64,000 bases of DNA, taken from contig QHVT01000003.1 of assembly GCA_003223645.1 (NCBI GenBank), forward strand, positions 650,141 through 714,140. Reading direction: 5' to 3'. The position numbers were made by a program, and so were the translations under genes. This DNA is from Acidobacteriota bacterium (GTDB taxonomy: Bacteria; Acidobacteriota; Thermoanaerobaculia; Gp7-AA8). Below, piece by piece: positions 55,706-63,573 of the stretch (positions are counted from its first letter, which is position 1; every line of letters starts with the position of its first letter). Below the pieces are notes generated by a model, which saw only the letters and a program-made list of their open reading frames with translations, ran no database searches and was not told the origin of the DNA.

Positions 55706-57601
55706 TTACTTCACTCCGTTGCGCAGTTCCACGAAGTCAACGGCCTTCACCGGGGATTGCTCCGGAAGATCGCCGTACGACACTGCCGGCAAGTTCAATG
55801 TCGCACGCGCGGTGTCGAGGGCGCCGCGGAGCTCGATGAGGTGAATGCGACGGACCGGAGTCGACGCCGGTGAGATCGCCGGGTCGGTGTAGTTGAAGTC
55901 GTTCCCCAGACCTCCATTGGCGAGCTTCCTCACGGCGTCCACTGCCGTGCGTAACTCCGTTATGTGGGCCGCCTTGATGGAAGTCGATCCGGCGACGAGC
56001 GTTGGATCGGAAAAAATCACAGTTGTCGCGAGATCGACGTTGCTGGGGGGGGACTCGACGCCTGCCAGGGTCGTCGTGACTCTGTAGAGATAGGCCGTGT
56101 CGGCCGAGGCTCCGGGGTCGAGGAAGTTGTTGGTGGCGGTCGTGCCGGCGAACGAGAAGATGGATGCGTTCGCGCTTCGATAGATCGTGTAAGAAGCCGC
56201 GCCCAGGACTGCTGTCCAGCTGAGACTGACGGCATTGGGCGTCGTCGCGCTCGCAAGAACGTTTGCTGGCGCGGCAGGGGCCGGATACACCCTTTCGACG
56301 GCGCGCTGGTCCCATGACGTCAGAACGCCGCCCAGCCCGTTGATCAGAATGTGATTCATGATCGCTGCGCTGGAGCAGTCATAGCCGGCGAGATTCACGC
56401 AGGGCTGGCTGTTGTCGCGAGAGTTGTCGGAATGCCGGAATCCGAGACAGTGGCCAATCTCGTGGGTGACGACGCTGAAGTAGTTCCCCATCGAGAGAGT
56501 CCCCGTTCCGCCCGGCAGGCACGCACCGACTCCCTGGTTCATGCTCACGTCGCCCTCCGTGATTCTCAGGAAGGTCTCGCCATTGACGGTATTCATGGCG
56601 TCCGTGGCCGCGGTGTGCACGCCGCCCGATCCGAGAACGCCACCGGTATTGCAGTTGTACGGCTGGACGCCGTAAGCGGTCGAGTCCTTCTCGAAAACGA
56701 TGTTGTTCACGCCATCAAAGGAATCCTTGATCCCGTTGGGATTTGCGACCGCCGTAGCCAGCACCAGATTGACGTTGGAGCTGACATCACTGTTCCAGGA
56801 GTTGAAGGCGGCGAGGATTGCGTCGTTTCCGCCGTTGGCGGCGTTGATTTCCGAGTTGCCTCGGTTCCAGTTGACCGCAGAGGGAAAGGTCTTCCAGCGC
56901 ACGCCTATGCTGTTCTCGACCCCTGTCTGCGAGGCAAATGTGTACTGCGTCGACGAGGGGAGGCTCAGGGCGCTGACGCGGCCCTGCGCCAACGAGCGAT
57001 TCTCGCTGACGAGCGGGTTCTCCTGGATGACGTAGTCACGCGACGCGGGCCGATGGCGGATGATGGCCGTAATGAACTGGAGGAAGCGAGCGGCGTCACG
57101 CCGCGGCTCGCGATGCACGGATCCATCGGGATCCCATCCGCTGATCTCGGACTCGTTGCGGATGAGGACGTGCCTGCCGCCATCGTCCGCCGCGAATCGG
57201 AAGACTCCGAGCGCCAGGTCGGTCGCGGCAAACTCGCCGGAGCCGACGCTCTGGAGGAACAGGAGCACGCGATCCCCATCGACGAATCGTGGCGAGCCCG
57301 GGATGATGGTAATTCTGATCTCCCTGTCTGGCATTTCGAGCGTGCCGCCCGGTGCCCGGACGCGAACGCCGCTCCCGATCGAGACGTCCCCCTCGAGGGT
57401 TTCCTCGACCGAAAAATCGGTCACCGTCTCGATTCCTCGCTCAGGAGGCTCCCGGACAAAGGAGTGAAGCGCGCGGGCGATCACGATGGCGTCGGCTCTG
57501 GCGATGAGGGTCTCATCGGGAGGAACCACGTAGGTGGTGGCGTGCACGCGACGACTTGCCAGCACAGCGAGAAGAAGGATCAGAGTCCGGTGAAGTCGCA
57601 T
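55706..57601 (-). CDS. Secreted matrixin-like metalloprotease with FN3 and HxxELR repeats
   Basis: 631 residues from ATG 57599-57601 (MRLHRTLILLLAVLASRRVHA), a signal peptide. The zinc site HEIGHCLGFRHSD (~382) is the metzincin HExxHxxGxxH consensus with the Asp found in many matrixins. A fibronectin type III module follows (SLSWTAVLGAASYTIYRSA). The C-terminus carries two copies of a short module ending in IKAAHITELRTAVDAVR and VRRIHLIELRGALDTAR plus a third partial copy; I recall this HxxELR unit at the ends of many acidobacterial exported proteins. It lies between the intact tRNA and its 3' copy, so it belongs to the first island segment. Confidence 0.88.
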   Translation of the reverse strand: MRLHRTLILLLAVLASRRVHATTYVVPPDETLIARADAIVIARALHSFVREPPERGIETVTDFSVEETLEGDVSIGSGVRVRAPGGTLEMPDREIRITIIPGSPRFVDGDRVLLFLQSVGSGEFAATDLALGVFRFAADDGGRHVLIRNESEISGWDPDGSVHREPRRDAARFLQFITAIIRHRPASRDYVIQENPLVSENRSLAQGRVSALSLPSSTQYTFASQTGVENSIGVRWKTFPSAVNWNRGNSEINAANGGNDAILAAFNSWNSDVSSNVNLVLATAVANPNGIKDSFDGVNNIVFEKDSTAYGVQPYNCNTGGVLGSGGVHTAATDAMNTVNGETFLRITEGDVSMNQGVGACLPGGTGTLSMGNYFSVVTHEIGHCLGFRHSDNSRDNSQPCVNLAGYDCSSAAIMNHILINGLGGVLTSWDQRAVERVYPAPAAPANVLASATTPNAVSLSWTAVLGAASYTIYRSANASIFSFAGTTATNNFLDPGASADTAYLYRVTTTLAGVESPPSNVDLATTVIFSDPTLVAGSTSIKAAHITELRTAVDAVRKLANGGLGNDFNYTDPAISPASTPVRRIHLIELRGALDTARATLNLPAVSYGDLPEQSPVKAVDFVELRNGVK

Positions 57602-57737
57602 GAGCCTCTGCCCGGGGAGAACTTCGAGAGCCGTCACTGCAGGCAATGTCGGTTCTGCTGCCAGCCCCGTCTATGACCGGGGTCACAAGCGGGCCGCGAG
57701 GCGGAGACGCCAGACCGATGACGCACGTCATCGGTAG

Positions 57738-57761
57738 AGAGTGCGTAACAGGATCGGTCGT
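57738..57761. repeat. 24-bp repeat shared with 63378-63402
   Basis: AGAGTGCGTAACAGGATC plus GGTCGT. The copy at 63378 has one extra C. One copy lies 77 bp before the second tRNA-Gly fragment, the other 516 bp after the third tRNA copy. Confidence 0.7.
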
Positions 57762-57837
57762 AACGATGCTTCGTGACGGTCGGTGATGCGTGCTTTCTCG
57801 AATCCCCAAGCATCACCGACTTTCTCTGAACGTCCTT

Positions 57838-57887
57838 GGAGCTTCCCAAGCTCTTGGTCGCGGGTTCGAATCCCGTCGCCCGCTCCA
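57838..57887 (+). repeat. tRNA-Gly 3' fragment, candidate attachment site
   Basis: 50 bp identical to tRNA-Gly positions 50725-50774 (GGAGCTTCCCAAGCTCTTGG to GCCCGCTCCA). It has no 5' half and cannot form a tRNA. This is the standard footprint of an integrative element that used the tRNA 3' end as its attachment site. The excisionase-like and integrase genes begin 156 bp further right. Confidence 0.9.
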
Positions 57888-58042
57888 ATAGATACAAGCA
57901 GTTAGGGTCGTTCACTACGACTTCCGATTCGAGGGAGTCTCAGTGACGGTCTCTGTTCGTGTTCTCGTTCGCCGCCCTTCGACACCTTTCTCTCTCCTCG
58001 CAAAAAGCGGTTGCACCGTGGTCTCCGAACAGGAGATCAGAT

Positions 58043-58237
58043 ATGGACGACCGGATTCCTGCGCCGCAGGTCGCGCGGCTCATCGGCATCAAGACGCCCA
58101 CCCTCGCGAAGTGGCGCTGCCTGGGCAAAGGCCCGCAAGGCTGGATTCAAGTCTCGCCGACGCACGTGACGTATCCCCGCAGCGAAGTCGAACGCTTCCT
58201 CGCGGCGCGCGCCGCGGCGACACCCACCCGCCCGTGA
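58043..58237 (+). CDS. Excisionase/AlpA-like small HTH protein
   Basis: 64 residues from ATG 58043, with AGGAGATC upstream. MDDRIPAPQVARLIGIKTPTLAKWRCLGKGPQGW and PRSEVERFLAAR match the MerR/AlpA-like HTH layout of phage and integrative-element excisionases, which bend DNA at attachment sites. It ends 16 bp before the integrase frame, as expected for a xis-int pair. Confidence 0.75.
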   Translation: MDDRIPAPQVARLIGIKTPTLAKWRCLGKGPQGWIQVSPTHVTYPRSEVERFLAARAAATPTRP

Positions 58238-58253
58238 ACTCCGAGGTGCGGCG

Positions 58254-59491
58254 ATGAAGCGCCAACAACTGCCCGGCTTCACGTACGACGGGAAGCGGAA
58301 GCGCGCCGTCCTCGACGGCTTCGTGCCCGGGACGAAGTGCAAGGTCCGCCGACAGCGCACCGTCGAGAACGTGACGCGCGACCAGGCGCTCGAAGCATGG
58401 AAGGAGTTTCGCGCCGAACTCGCGAGCGGCCGGGCGATCCAAGGGCCGCTCTCGCTCCAACAATTCGTGGCGGGCTATTACGAGCTGATCGCCGCGGGCC
58501 ACGCTGCCGGGACACGGAAGACACAGGGGGGATCATCAAGAACCACCTGCTCCGCTACTTCGGCGACACCGAACTCGCCGCCATCACCACGATTCGGGTA
58601 GTGGATTTCATGGCCGATCTCCGCGTGCGCTCGTGCGCCGCTAGTTTCATCAACAACTGTGTGCGCGTCCTAAAAATGCTCCTCCGCCAGACGGTCGAGC
58701 GCGACGTGATCCCCGACTACCCCATCAAGAAGAAGGTGCCGAAGGAGAAGGAAACGCCGCTCCGCCTAGAGTTGAAGGCCGACGAGCGCGCGCGCTTCTT
58801 CGCCACCTTCGAAGATGAAGGGGCCTTCCGCCGTCACATCGACTCCGGCCGCGCGCTCGGGCCGGTGAAGGCGAGCCCGCGCTTCGGTGGCAAGGAGCGG
58901 CGCTTCGGTGGCGGCATGCGCGGCGACAGCAAGGCCACGGGTGCGTACTTTCAGCGGCATCGCGAGCTCCGCGACTTCTTCATCGTCGCGGTGGAGACCG
59001 GCTTGCGCGCGTGGACGGACCTGCGCAACTTGCAGTGGTCGTCGGTGGACTTCGCAGGCGGGTTCATTCGGGTGCTTATGCAGAAGACGCGGCTCGAAGC
59101 CGAGATCCCGATCTCGTGGGCATGCCGCGAGGCGCTGCGGCGGTGCCGCGAGCATGGTGTCGCGAGCGTGTACGTCTTCGTGGATGCGAAGGGCCGGAGG
59201 TTCTCGCAGAGCCGGATTCGCCGCGCGTTCTTGCCCGCGAAGGAGCTCGCGGGCATCAGGCGGCGCTTCCGTCCGCACGATCTTTGCCACACCTTTGGAT
59301 GCCGGCTTGCTGATCGCAATATCAGTCTGCAGAAGATCGCCAAAGCTCTCGGCCACACGACTACGCGCATGGCCGAGCGCTATGCGCGACCATCGGAAGA
59401 ATCGATGCGCGAGATCACCGGAGCCCTCGACGCCGACCCGCTCCTGCCGAACTTCGGAACGACGCCAGCGCCGATGACAACTCATTCATGA
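58254..59491 (+). pseudogene. Tyrosine integrase, frameshifted and with altered catalytic Arg
   Basis: The N-terminal part reads MKRQQLPGFTYDGKRKRAVL to GTRKTQ in one frame. At the G6 run 58526-58531 the frame shifts by one missing base into GGIIKNHLLRYFGDTELAAI..., after which the catalytic domain continues to the stop at 59491. A seventh G restores a single reading. In the catalytic domain TGLRAWTDL keeps the first Arg, and ALGHTTTRMAERYARP keeps the His and Tyr, but the HxxR box reads HDLCHT (Arg to Cys, one base from CGC). The gene is probably inactive, though a sequencing error at the G run cannot be excluded. It would have integrated the element at tRNA-Gly. Confidence 0.85.
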
Positions 59492-59529
59492 GGAGGGGGC
59501 GCAGCACTGCGAGCGTTGCAGCGCTGCGC

Positions 59530-60459
59530 CTACTGCCCCTCGTCCTCCGGAGGTGGTTCCGGTATGCGGAGCTTCGCACCGCGCAAGGCGGCCATGACTT
59601 CCTCCTCACGAGCCGAATACGGATCGGCAAAGAGCGAGAATTGCAGCAACGGGAACTTCCCGGGGTTCGCGCCCTCGATGTGGACGAGATAGAGCAGCGC
59701 ACTCTCGGCGAAACTCTCGAAGAACGAGACGAAGCGCGGCACCTGTACGTCGAGGAGCGCGAGGGCTTCGCTAAGTTCGGACTGGAACTCCTCGTCCGCC
59801 GTGAACGTGATGAAGCGGGTAGGGCGACCGCGGCCTGGCCGCTTCGAGACGAGCGCAGACAGCGCAACCTCGGAAGCCTGCAACGTGAAGCCGGTGTCTG
59901 TCACGATGGGCACGAGCGCGAAGAGCGCGCGACCATGCTTGTGCGCGTTCACGATCGGCAGGTACTTCCGGTAGAACGCACGCATCTGCTGCTCGGACGC
60001 TTGCAGGTACGCGATGCTCCGCTCGACCATCCGGGCGAGATGTTCTCGCGCTTCTGCTGGTTCTATCTCGGCCGCGGTGAATGCCGCATCGTCCACGGAG
60101 TCGAGCACCTGGAACATCCAGACGCGGCTATGGAAGGTCGTCTCTTCGTCCGGATCGCGCTCTCGCATGAATCGCCACTGGAGGCTCTTCCGCTCGTCTT
60201 CCGAGCGCGTATCGACCTGCGCTGCGATGGTCGTGTAGAGCTTCAACGTGTTTTCGATGAGCGAGGTCGTTGTCGCGACGGCGGCCATCCATGCGTGGGC
60301 CTGATCCGCGGTCGCGGCCTGCGCCTCAGCGACCTGCTCGTGTGCATGTCGGAGGCGCTCCCCCATATGGCGGACCAGCGAGCGCGTGAGAAGCATGCGA
60401 GGCACAACGAAGCTGCGTACCTGCTCCGGCGTGTATGGCTCATCAACGGGGGTCGACAT
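59530..60459 (-). CDS. Hypothetical island protein, second gene of a pair
   Basis: 309 residues from ATG 60457-60459 (MSTPVDEPYTPEQ). Soluble, mostly helical in the first half (HMGERLRHAHEQVAEAQAAT; LARMVERSIAYLQASEQQMRA), more beta-rich after residue ~180 (HKHGRALFALVPIVTDTGFTL; RFITFTADEEFQSELSEALALLD). No known motif recognised. It overlaps the upstream 283-residue gene by 17 bp and converges with the integrase remnant. Function unknown. Confidence 0.7.
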   Translation of the reverse strand: MSTPVDEPYTPEQVRSFVVPRMLLTRSLVRHMGERLRHAHEQVAEAQAATADQAHAWMAAVATTTSLIENTLKLYTTIAAQVDTRSEDERKSLQWRFMRERDPDEETTFHSRVWMFQVLDSVDDAAFTAAEIEPAEAREHLARMVERSIAYLQASEQQMRAFYRKYLPIVNAHKHGRALFALVPIVTDTGFTLQASEVALSALVSKRPGRGRPTRFITFTADEEFQSELSEALALLDVQVPRFVSFFESFAESALLYLVHIEGANPGKFPLLQFSLFADPYSAREEEVMAALRGAKLRIPEPPPEDEGQ

Positions 60460-61294
60460 AGCTTGCGTTCGCAAAGAGGAGCTCCCGGTCCTCAGCCGTA
60501 AGGTGCGCGAGAAATCCTGGGAAGAGCGCAGTCTTCTTCGGTGCCCGTACATCCAACCCTGAGTTCGCGAGGATGTTCATGATGAACTGCGTAGCCACGT
60601 CGCCGAGCCACGCCGCGCTCACGACTAGCTCCTCCCGTAAGACCGTGTGCTCAAAGCCTGTGTCTTTCATGATCGTCACGAGCTCGATTGCGCCCGGCAT
60701 GGCAGCGAGTTCCTCAGCCTTCGCGCGATCGGCGTCCGAAACGTTCTTGTCGATGATCCAAGTTTCCTCAGGTGTGAGCGTGGCGGGGTAGTGGCGAAAC
60801 CAACGTGCGTGGTCAATGTGGTCCAGCCAGAACACAGCAGTGTCGCGGAGGATGAGGGCGATGCGCTCCACCACATTTTCAAAGATGCGCAGCGTCCGCA
60901 TAGCAGTTGCATCGAGTCCTCGCGGTCCCTGCAATCCGAGAACGTTGCGGACTTCTGCGCCTGAGATTCCGTGGTCGCGGATGCTCGTGAAGAGTTCCTC
61001 GATCTGATCGTTACTGGCTTGGTGCGCAGCGAAGCGGAGAGGGTCGCGCGCGTTCAGGATCGCGGTGGCAACGATCTCTGTCATCTCCACGACAGCCGTG
61101 ATGATGTCCCACCCGCGATAGGCACGTTCCGGCTGGGCGGTCGAAGCCTTGTAGCGGCGGAACGATCTACGAATCGCATCACTCGTGTTGTAGGCGGAGT
61201 CGCGCCACGAGCTGAAGCACATGCCTCGGAACCCGGGGGTTTCGTAGATACGTTCCTTAATTGCAGCAGGTATTTCAGTCTCGACTAGGCTCAT
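60443..61294 (-). CDS. Hypothetical island protein, first gene of a pair
   Basis: 283 residues from ATG 61292-61294 (MSLVETEIPAAIKERIYETP). Helical, soluble, with FVVERIALILRD-like amphipathic stretches (FENVVERIALILRDTAVFWLDH) and an ATLTPEETWIID segment. The family is not recognised. Both this gene and its partner end with a region mentioning a hydrophobic beta/helix block near 'KDTGFEHTVL' and 'TDTGFTLQAS', so the two may share a distant module. They form an operon within the second island segment. Confidence 0.7.
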   Translation of the reverse strand: MSLVETEIPAAIKERIYETPGFRGMCFSSWRDSAYNTSDAIRRSFRRYKASTAQPERAYRGWDIITAVVEMTEIVATAILNARDPLRFAAHQASNDQIEELFTSIRDHGISGAEVRNVLGLQGPRGLDATAMRTLRIFENVVERIALILRDTAVFWLDHIDHARWFRHYPATLTPEETWIIDKNVSDADRAKAEELAAMPGAIELVTIMKDTGFEHTVLREELVVSAAWLGDVATQFIMNILANSGLDVRAPKKTALFPGFLAHLTAEDRELLFANASYVDPR

Positions 61295-61434
61295 AAAGCA
61301 GGGGTGATCTACGTGAATTCTTCATCTCTGCGCGACCTTCGACACTCTTACTTCGTGACGCGTTCGTTGCGCATGTCATGTTCGCAGCGCGGCTGCCCCC
61401 GAGGGCAAATCTTGAGCCGCGCCGGAAGTCACGG

Positions 61435-61645
61435 ATGTCAGGTTCCGCCAAAGCCGAGAATACCGTCAACATCATCATCGAAGCAGGCGAGTTCACCTTC
61501 AACGACTCCACTGGAAGCGGCGGATGCGAAGACCGCTCGCGAAGCAGGCCGGTCGATCGTGAATTTCGCACTCGGGCTCTTCGCTACGCCACGCCGCCGC
61601 GCGCGGAAGGTTGGCGAGGAGCCCACGGCGAACGACGACAAGTAG
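61435..61645 (+). pseudogene. Possible small frameshifted gene
   Basis: One frame reads MSGSAKAENTVNIIIEAGEF from ATG 61435, and another continues plausibly as LEAADAKTAREAGRSIVNFA to a stop at 61645. One extra base between about 61500 and 61525 would join them. The rest of 61295-61914 holds two hairpins and no other credible gene. Weak evidence; the region may be non-coding. Confidence 0.3.
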
Positions 61646-61655
61646 CCGGCGTTGC

Positions 61656-61687
61656 GGAAGGCCGGGGGCCGTTTGCCTCGGCCTTCC
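61656..61687 (+). terminator. GC-rich hairpin, possible terminator
   Basis: GGAAGGCCG (61656-61664) pairs with CGGCCTTCC (61679-61687). It follows the small putative gene but has no T tract, so it is less certain than the one at 61831. Confidence 0.4.
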
Positions 61688-61830
61688 CGATGATCGTCAT
61701 TCCGAGCCATGCCTTCCTTCCTGCGCAATGTCTCCTTGTCCTTCTGTGACCGTTGCCAAGACGCGGCCGACCAGCGAAAATTCACTGATTTCCCTGACAG
61801 CGTGACGGCGCCCAAAACTAAGCTGACTAC

Positions 61831-61873
61831 GCGGCCCCCGGTTGGTATCTACCGCCGGGGGCCGCGGTTTTTT
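61831..61873 (+). terminator. Strong rho-independent terminator
   Basis: GCGGCCCCCGG (61831-61841) and CCGGGGGCCGC (61855-61865) form a perfect 11-bp stem, extendable by one pair, followed by GGTTTTTT. It ends plus-strand transcription, although no solid plus-strand gene is visible just upstream. Confidence 0.85.
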
Positions 61874-61953
61874 GGCGAAGACTCACGCCGCGGCTCGATT
61901 GGTCCCTCGGTAGAATGGCTCAACAAGAACGTTCCCGGGAGGGGCGTGCTCGA

Positions 61954-62595
61954 ATGGTCGACTCACTTCGCGCCGTTACTCTGCGCTGCACGAGCTGTGG
62001 AGAGAAGCTTGAAGTAACCCCTGACGTAGAGGAGTTCGCCTGCGGGCATTGCGGGGCGGAACAAACGGTCCAGCGGCGCGGAGGCGTGGTCAGCCTCCGC
62101 AGCGTATCCCATGCCGTTGCGAAGGTTCAGGCGGGAACGGACAAGACCGCAGCGGAACTGGCGCTGCAACGGCTGGCGCGGGAGCTGGCAGGGACGCGCA
62201 GCATCCTCGAAACCGTCAGCAAAGAGGGTGCGGAGAAGGCCGAGATGCTGAGATGGCATCGAGACCAGCGGGCAAAAGCGATTGAGGCGCGCTACCAGTG
62301 GATATTTAACGTCGTCTTCATCGTTGCAGCGCTGGCCGTGATTGCGCTCTTTGCGACCAAGCAGACGCCATCGTTCCGCCTTGCCGCGACCGCGGCGCTC
62401 GCGGTGGTCACGGCCTTCGTCTGGTACTTCTCAACGACCGCGGGAGTCCAAGCCGTCAAGGATAGGGCGACCGAAGAGGATGAACGGTTCAGGGCTGAAT
62501 ATCAGCCATCTGCGGATCGAATCGCGGAGGAACGAACCAGAGTAGAGGCAGTCGAGCGGGAGATGGCTCGCCAGCGAGAAATCGTTGAGTCGTGA
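61954..62595 (+). CDS. Zinc-ribbon, coiled-coil, two-TM hypothetical protein
   Basis: 213 residues from ATG 61954 (MVDSLRAVTLRCTSCGEKLEV), preceded by GGGAGGGG; an ATG at 61915 would add 13 residues. An N-terminal zinc ribbon has two CxxC pairs (CTSC...CGHC). A helical segment (ELALQRLARELAGTRSIL) leads to two transmembrane helices (~120-165), and the C-terminus is a charged coiled coil (RIAEERTRVEAVEREMARQ). Membrane-anchored with a cytoplasmic sensor-like head is a fair guess; the function is unknown. It lies after the strong terminator and before the degenerate tRNA copy. Confidence 0.7.
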   Translation: MVDSLRAVTLRCTSCGEKLEVTPDVEEFACGHCGAEQTVQRRGGVVSLRSVSHAVAKVQAGTDKTAAELALQRLARELAGTRSILETVSKEGAEKAEMLRWHRDQRAKAIEARYQWIFNVVFIVAALAVIALFATKQTPSFRLAATAALAVVTAFVWYFSTTAGVQAVKDRATEEDERFRAEYQPSADRIAEERTRVEAVEREMARQREIVES

Positions 62596-62788
62596 TGAGC
62601 CGCGCGGCCCCCGGCTTCGATTGGATCTTTTGTGCCGATCTCGGTCTCTGTTTCGGTCTCTGTTCTGCGCTCAACGACAGCCATTCCTACCTTTGGACGA
62701 GAGCGAACTTGGTAGAATCTTCGGAGCGTATGGAACGACTTTCACGCGCGTGTATCTAGCAGAAAATGCGGGACTTGACCGTATGCAA

Positions 62789-62861
62789 GCGGGCATAGCT
62801 CAGTTGGTAGAGTAGGAGCTTCCCAAGCTCGGTCGCGGGTTCGAATCCGTTGTCCGCTCCA
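62789..62861 (+). pseudogene. Degenerate tRNA-Gly(CCC) copy, possible attachment site
   Basis: Matches the tRNA at 50699-50774 over its full length: the 5' half is nearly identical (GCGGGCA vs GCGGGCG), and the TTCCCAA anticodon loop is kept. It lacks TT after the anticodon stem and one C in the T stem, and its acceptor end reads TGTCCGC. The T arm cannot pair properly, so it is probably not a functional tRNA. It could be the right end of the second island segment. Confidence 0.75.
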
Positions 62862-62931
62862 AAATCCCTGCGAAGCACTTGTTGCGACTCCGCGAAATAT
62901 AGACAGCTTGAGGCTCGTATATACTCACGTC

Positions 62932-63195
62932 ATGGCCTTGAGCATCAAAGATCCTGATGCCGACCGGTTGGCGCGGGAATTGGCTGCGCGGACGGGCGAA
63001 ACGCTCACGGAAGCAATTGTGACCTCGCTGCGCGAACGTCTCGAGCGGGAAAAGAAAAGAGCCCGGCGCCGGAGCTTGGCTGATGAGCTCGGGGAGATCG
63101 GCCGGCGCTGTGCGTCGCTGCCCGTACTCGACGGGCGGACGGCTGATGAGATCCTCGGATACGACCATCGTGGATTGCCCGCTGATGGTCCTTGA
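62932..63195 (+). CDS. VapB-type antitoxin
   Basis: 87 residues from ATG 62932 ([20 protein letters not shown]). The N-terminus matches the Rhizobium-type PSK/VapB antitoxin pattern ([23 protein letters not shown]), and [19 protein letters not shown] resembles the toxin-binding tail. TATACT at 62920-62925 may be the -10 element. The toxin that should follow is broken (63185-63380), so the antitoxin is an orphan. Confidence 0.8.
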   Translation: MALSIKDPDADRLARELAARTGETLTEAIVTSLRERLEREKKRARRRSLADELGEIGRRCASLPVLDGRTADEILGYDHRGLPADGP

Positions 63196-63380
63196 TACAT
63201 CGGCCGTTCTCGCCATTCTTCTCGATGAGCCCGAATCCGAAGCGATTCGCAGGCAATCGAAGTAGATGCCACGCGGCTTCTCTCGGCCGGATCAGCAGGA
63301 CCTCTGGCGAGCCGCTCTGTTTCAAGGGAACGACTTCGCTCGCACGGATGTCGCCCGCGTCCGTCTCGTGGATACAAAGA
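63185..63380 (+). pseudogene. VapC/PIN-domain toxin remnant
   Basis: ATG 63185 opens [20 protein letters not shown], the exact start of PIN-domain VapC toxins with the first catalytic Asp, but a stop occurs at 63263-63265. Downstream, SGEPLCFKG and, after a one-base shift, NDFARTDVARVR match the C-terminal part of such toxins. The middle ~70 residues, including two catalytic acids, are gone, so the toxin is inactive. The start overlaps the antitoxin gene by 11 bp, as in intact vapBC pairs. Confidence 0.8.
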
Positions 63381-63402
63381 GTGCGTAACAGGATCCGGTC
63401 GT
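63378..63402. repeat. 25-bp repeat shared with 57738-57761
   Basis: AGAGTGCGTAACAGGATCC plus GGTCGT, one base longer than its partner. It follows the toxin remnant directly. Confidence 0.7.
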
Positions 63403-63445
63403 TCCACCGTGAGAGAGGCTAGTCCTGCTTCAACGTCGAATCTGT

Positions 63446-63548
63446 GTGTCATCCAGAGCCGCGAAGACGGCGAAGGATCCCCGGCGGTGGAGCGAGTAGC
63501 GTTCTGACGCCGGGGATTCCTCGTCGTCTCCGCGACTCGGAATGACAC
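63446..63548. repeat. Palindromic repeat, family I copy 2
   Basis: Arms GTGTCATCC...GCCGCGAAGACGGCGAAGGATCCCCGGCG mirrored by CGCCGGGGATTCC...CGACTCGGAATGACAC; about 103 bp with imperfect pairing in the middle. Shares GGCGAAGGATC with the element at 16518-16567. It is intergenic. Confidence 0.75.
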
Positions 63549-63573
63549 AACAGAATCGAAGTTGCTCGACCGT

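Noticed and set aside
57634..57915. Minus-strand frame containing LERATGFEPATKSLGSS
   Set aside because: The same artefact: antisense of the 3' tRNA-Gly fragment at 57838-57887.
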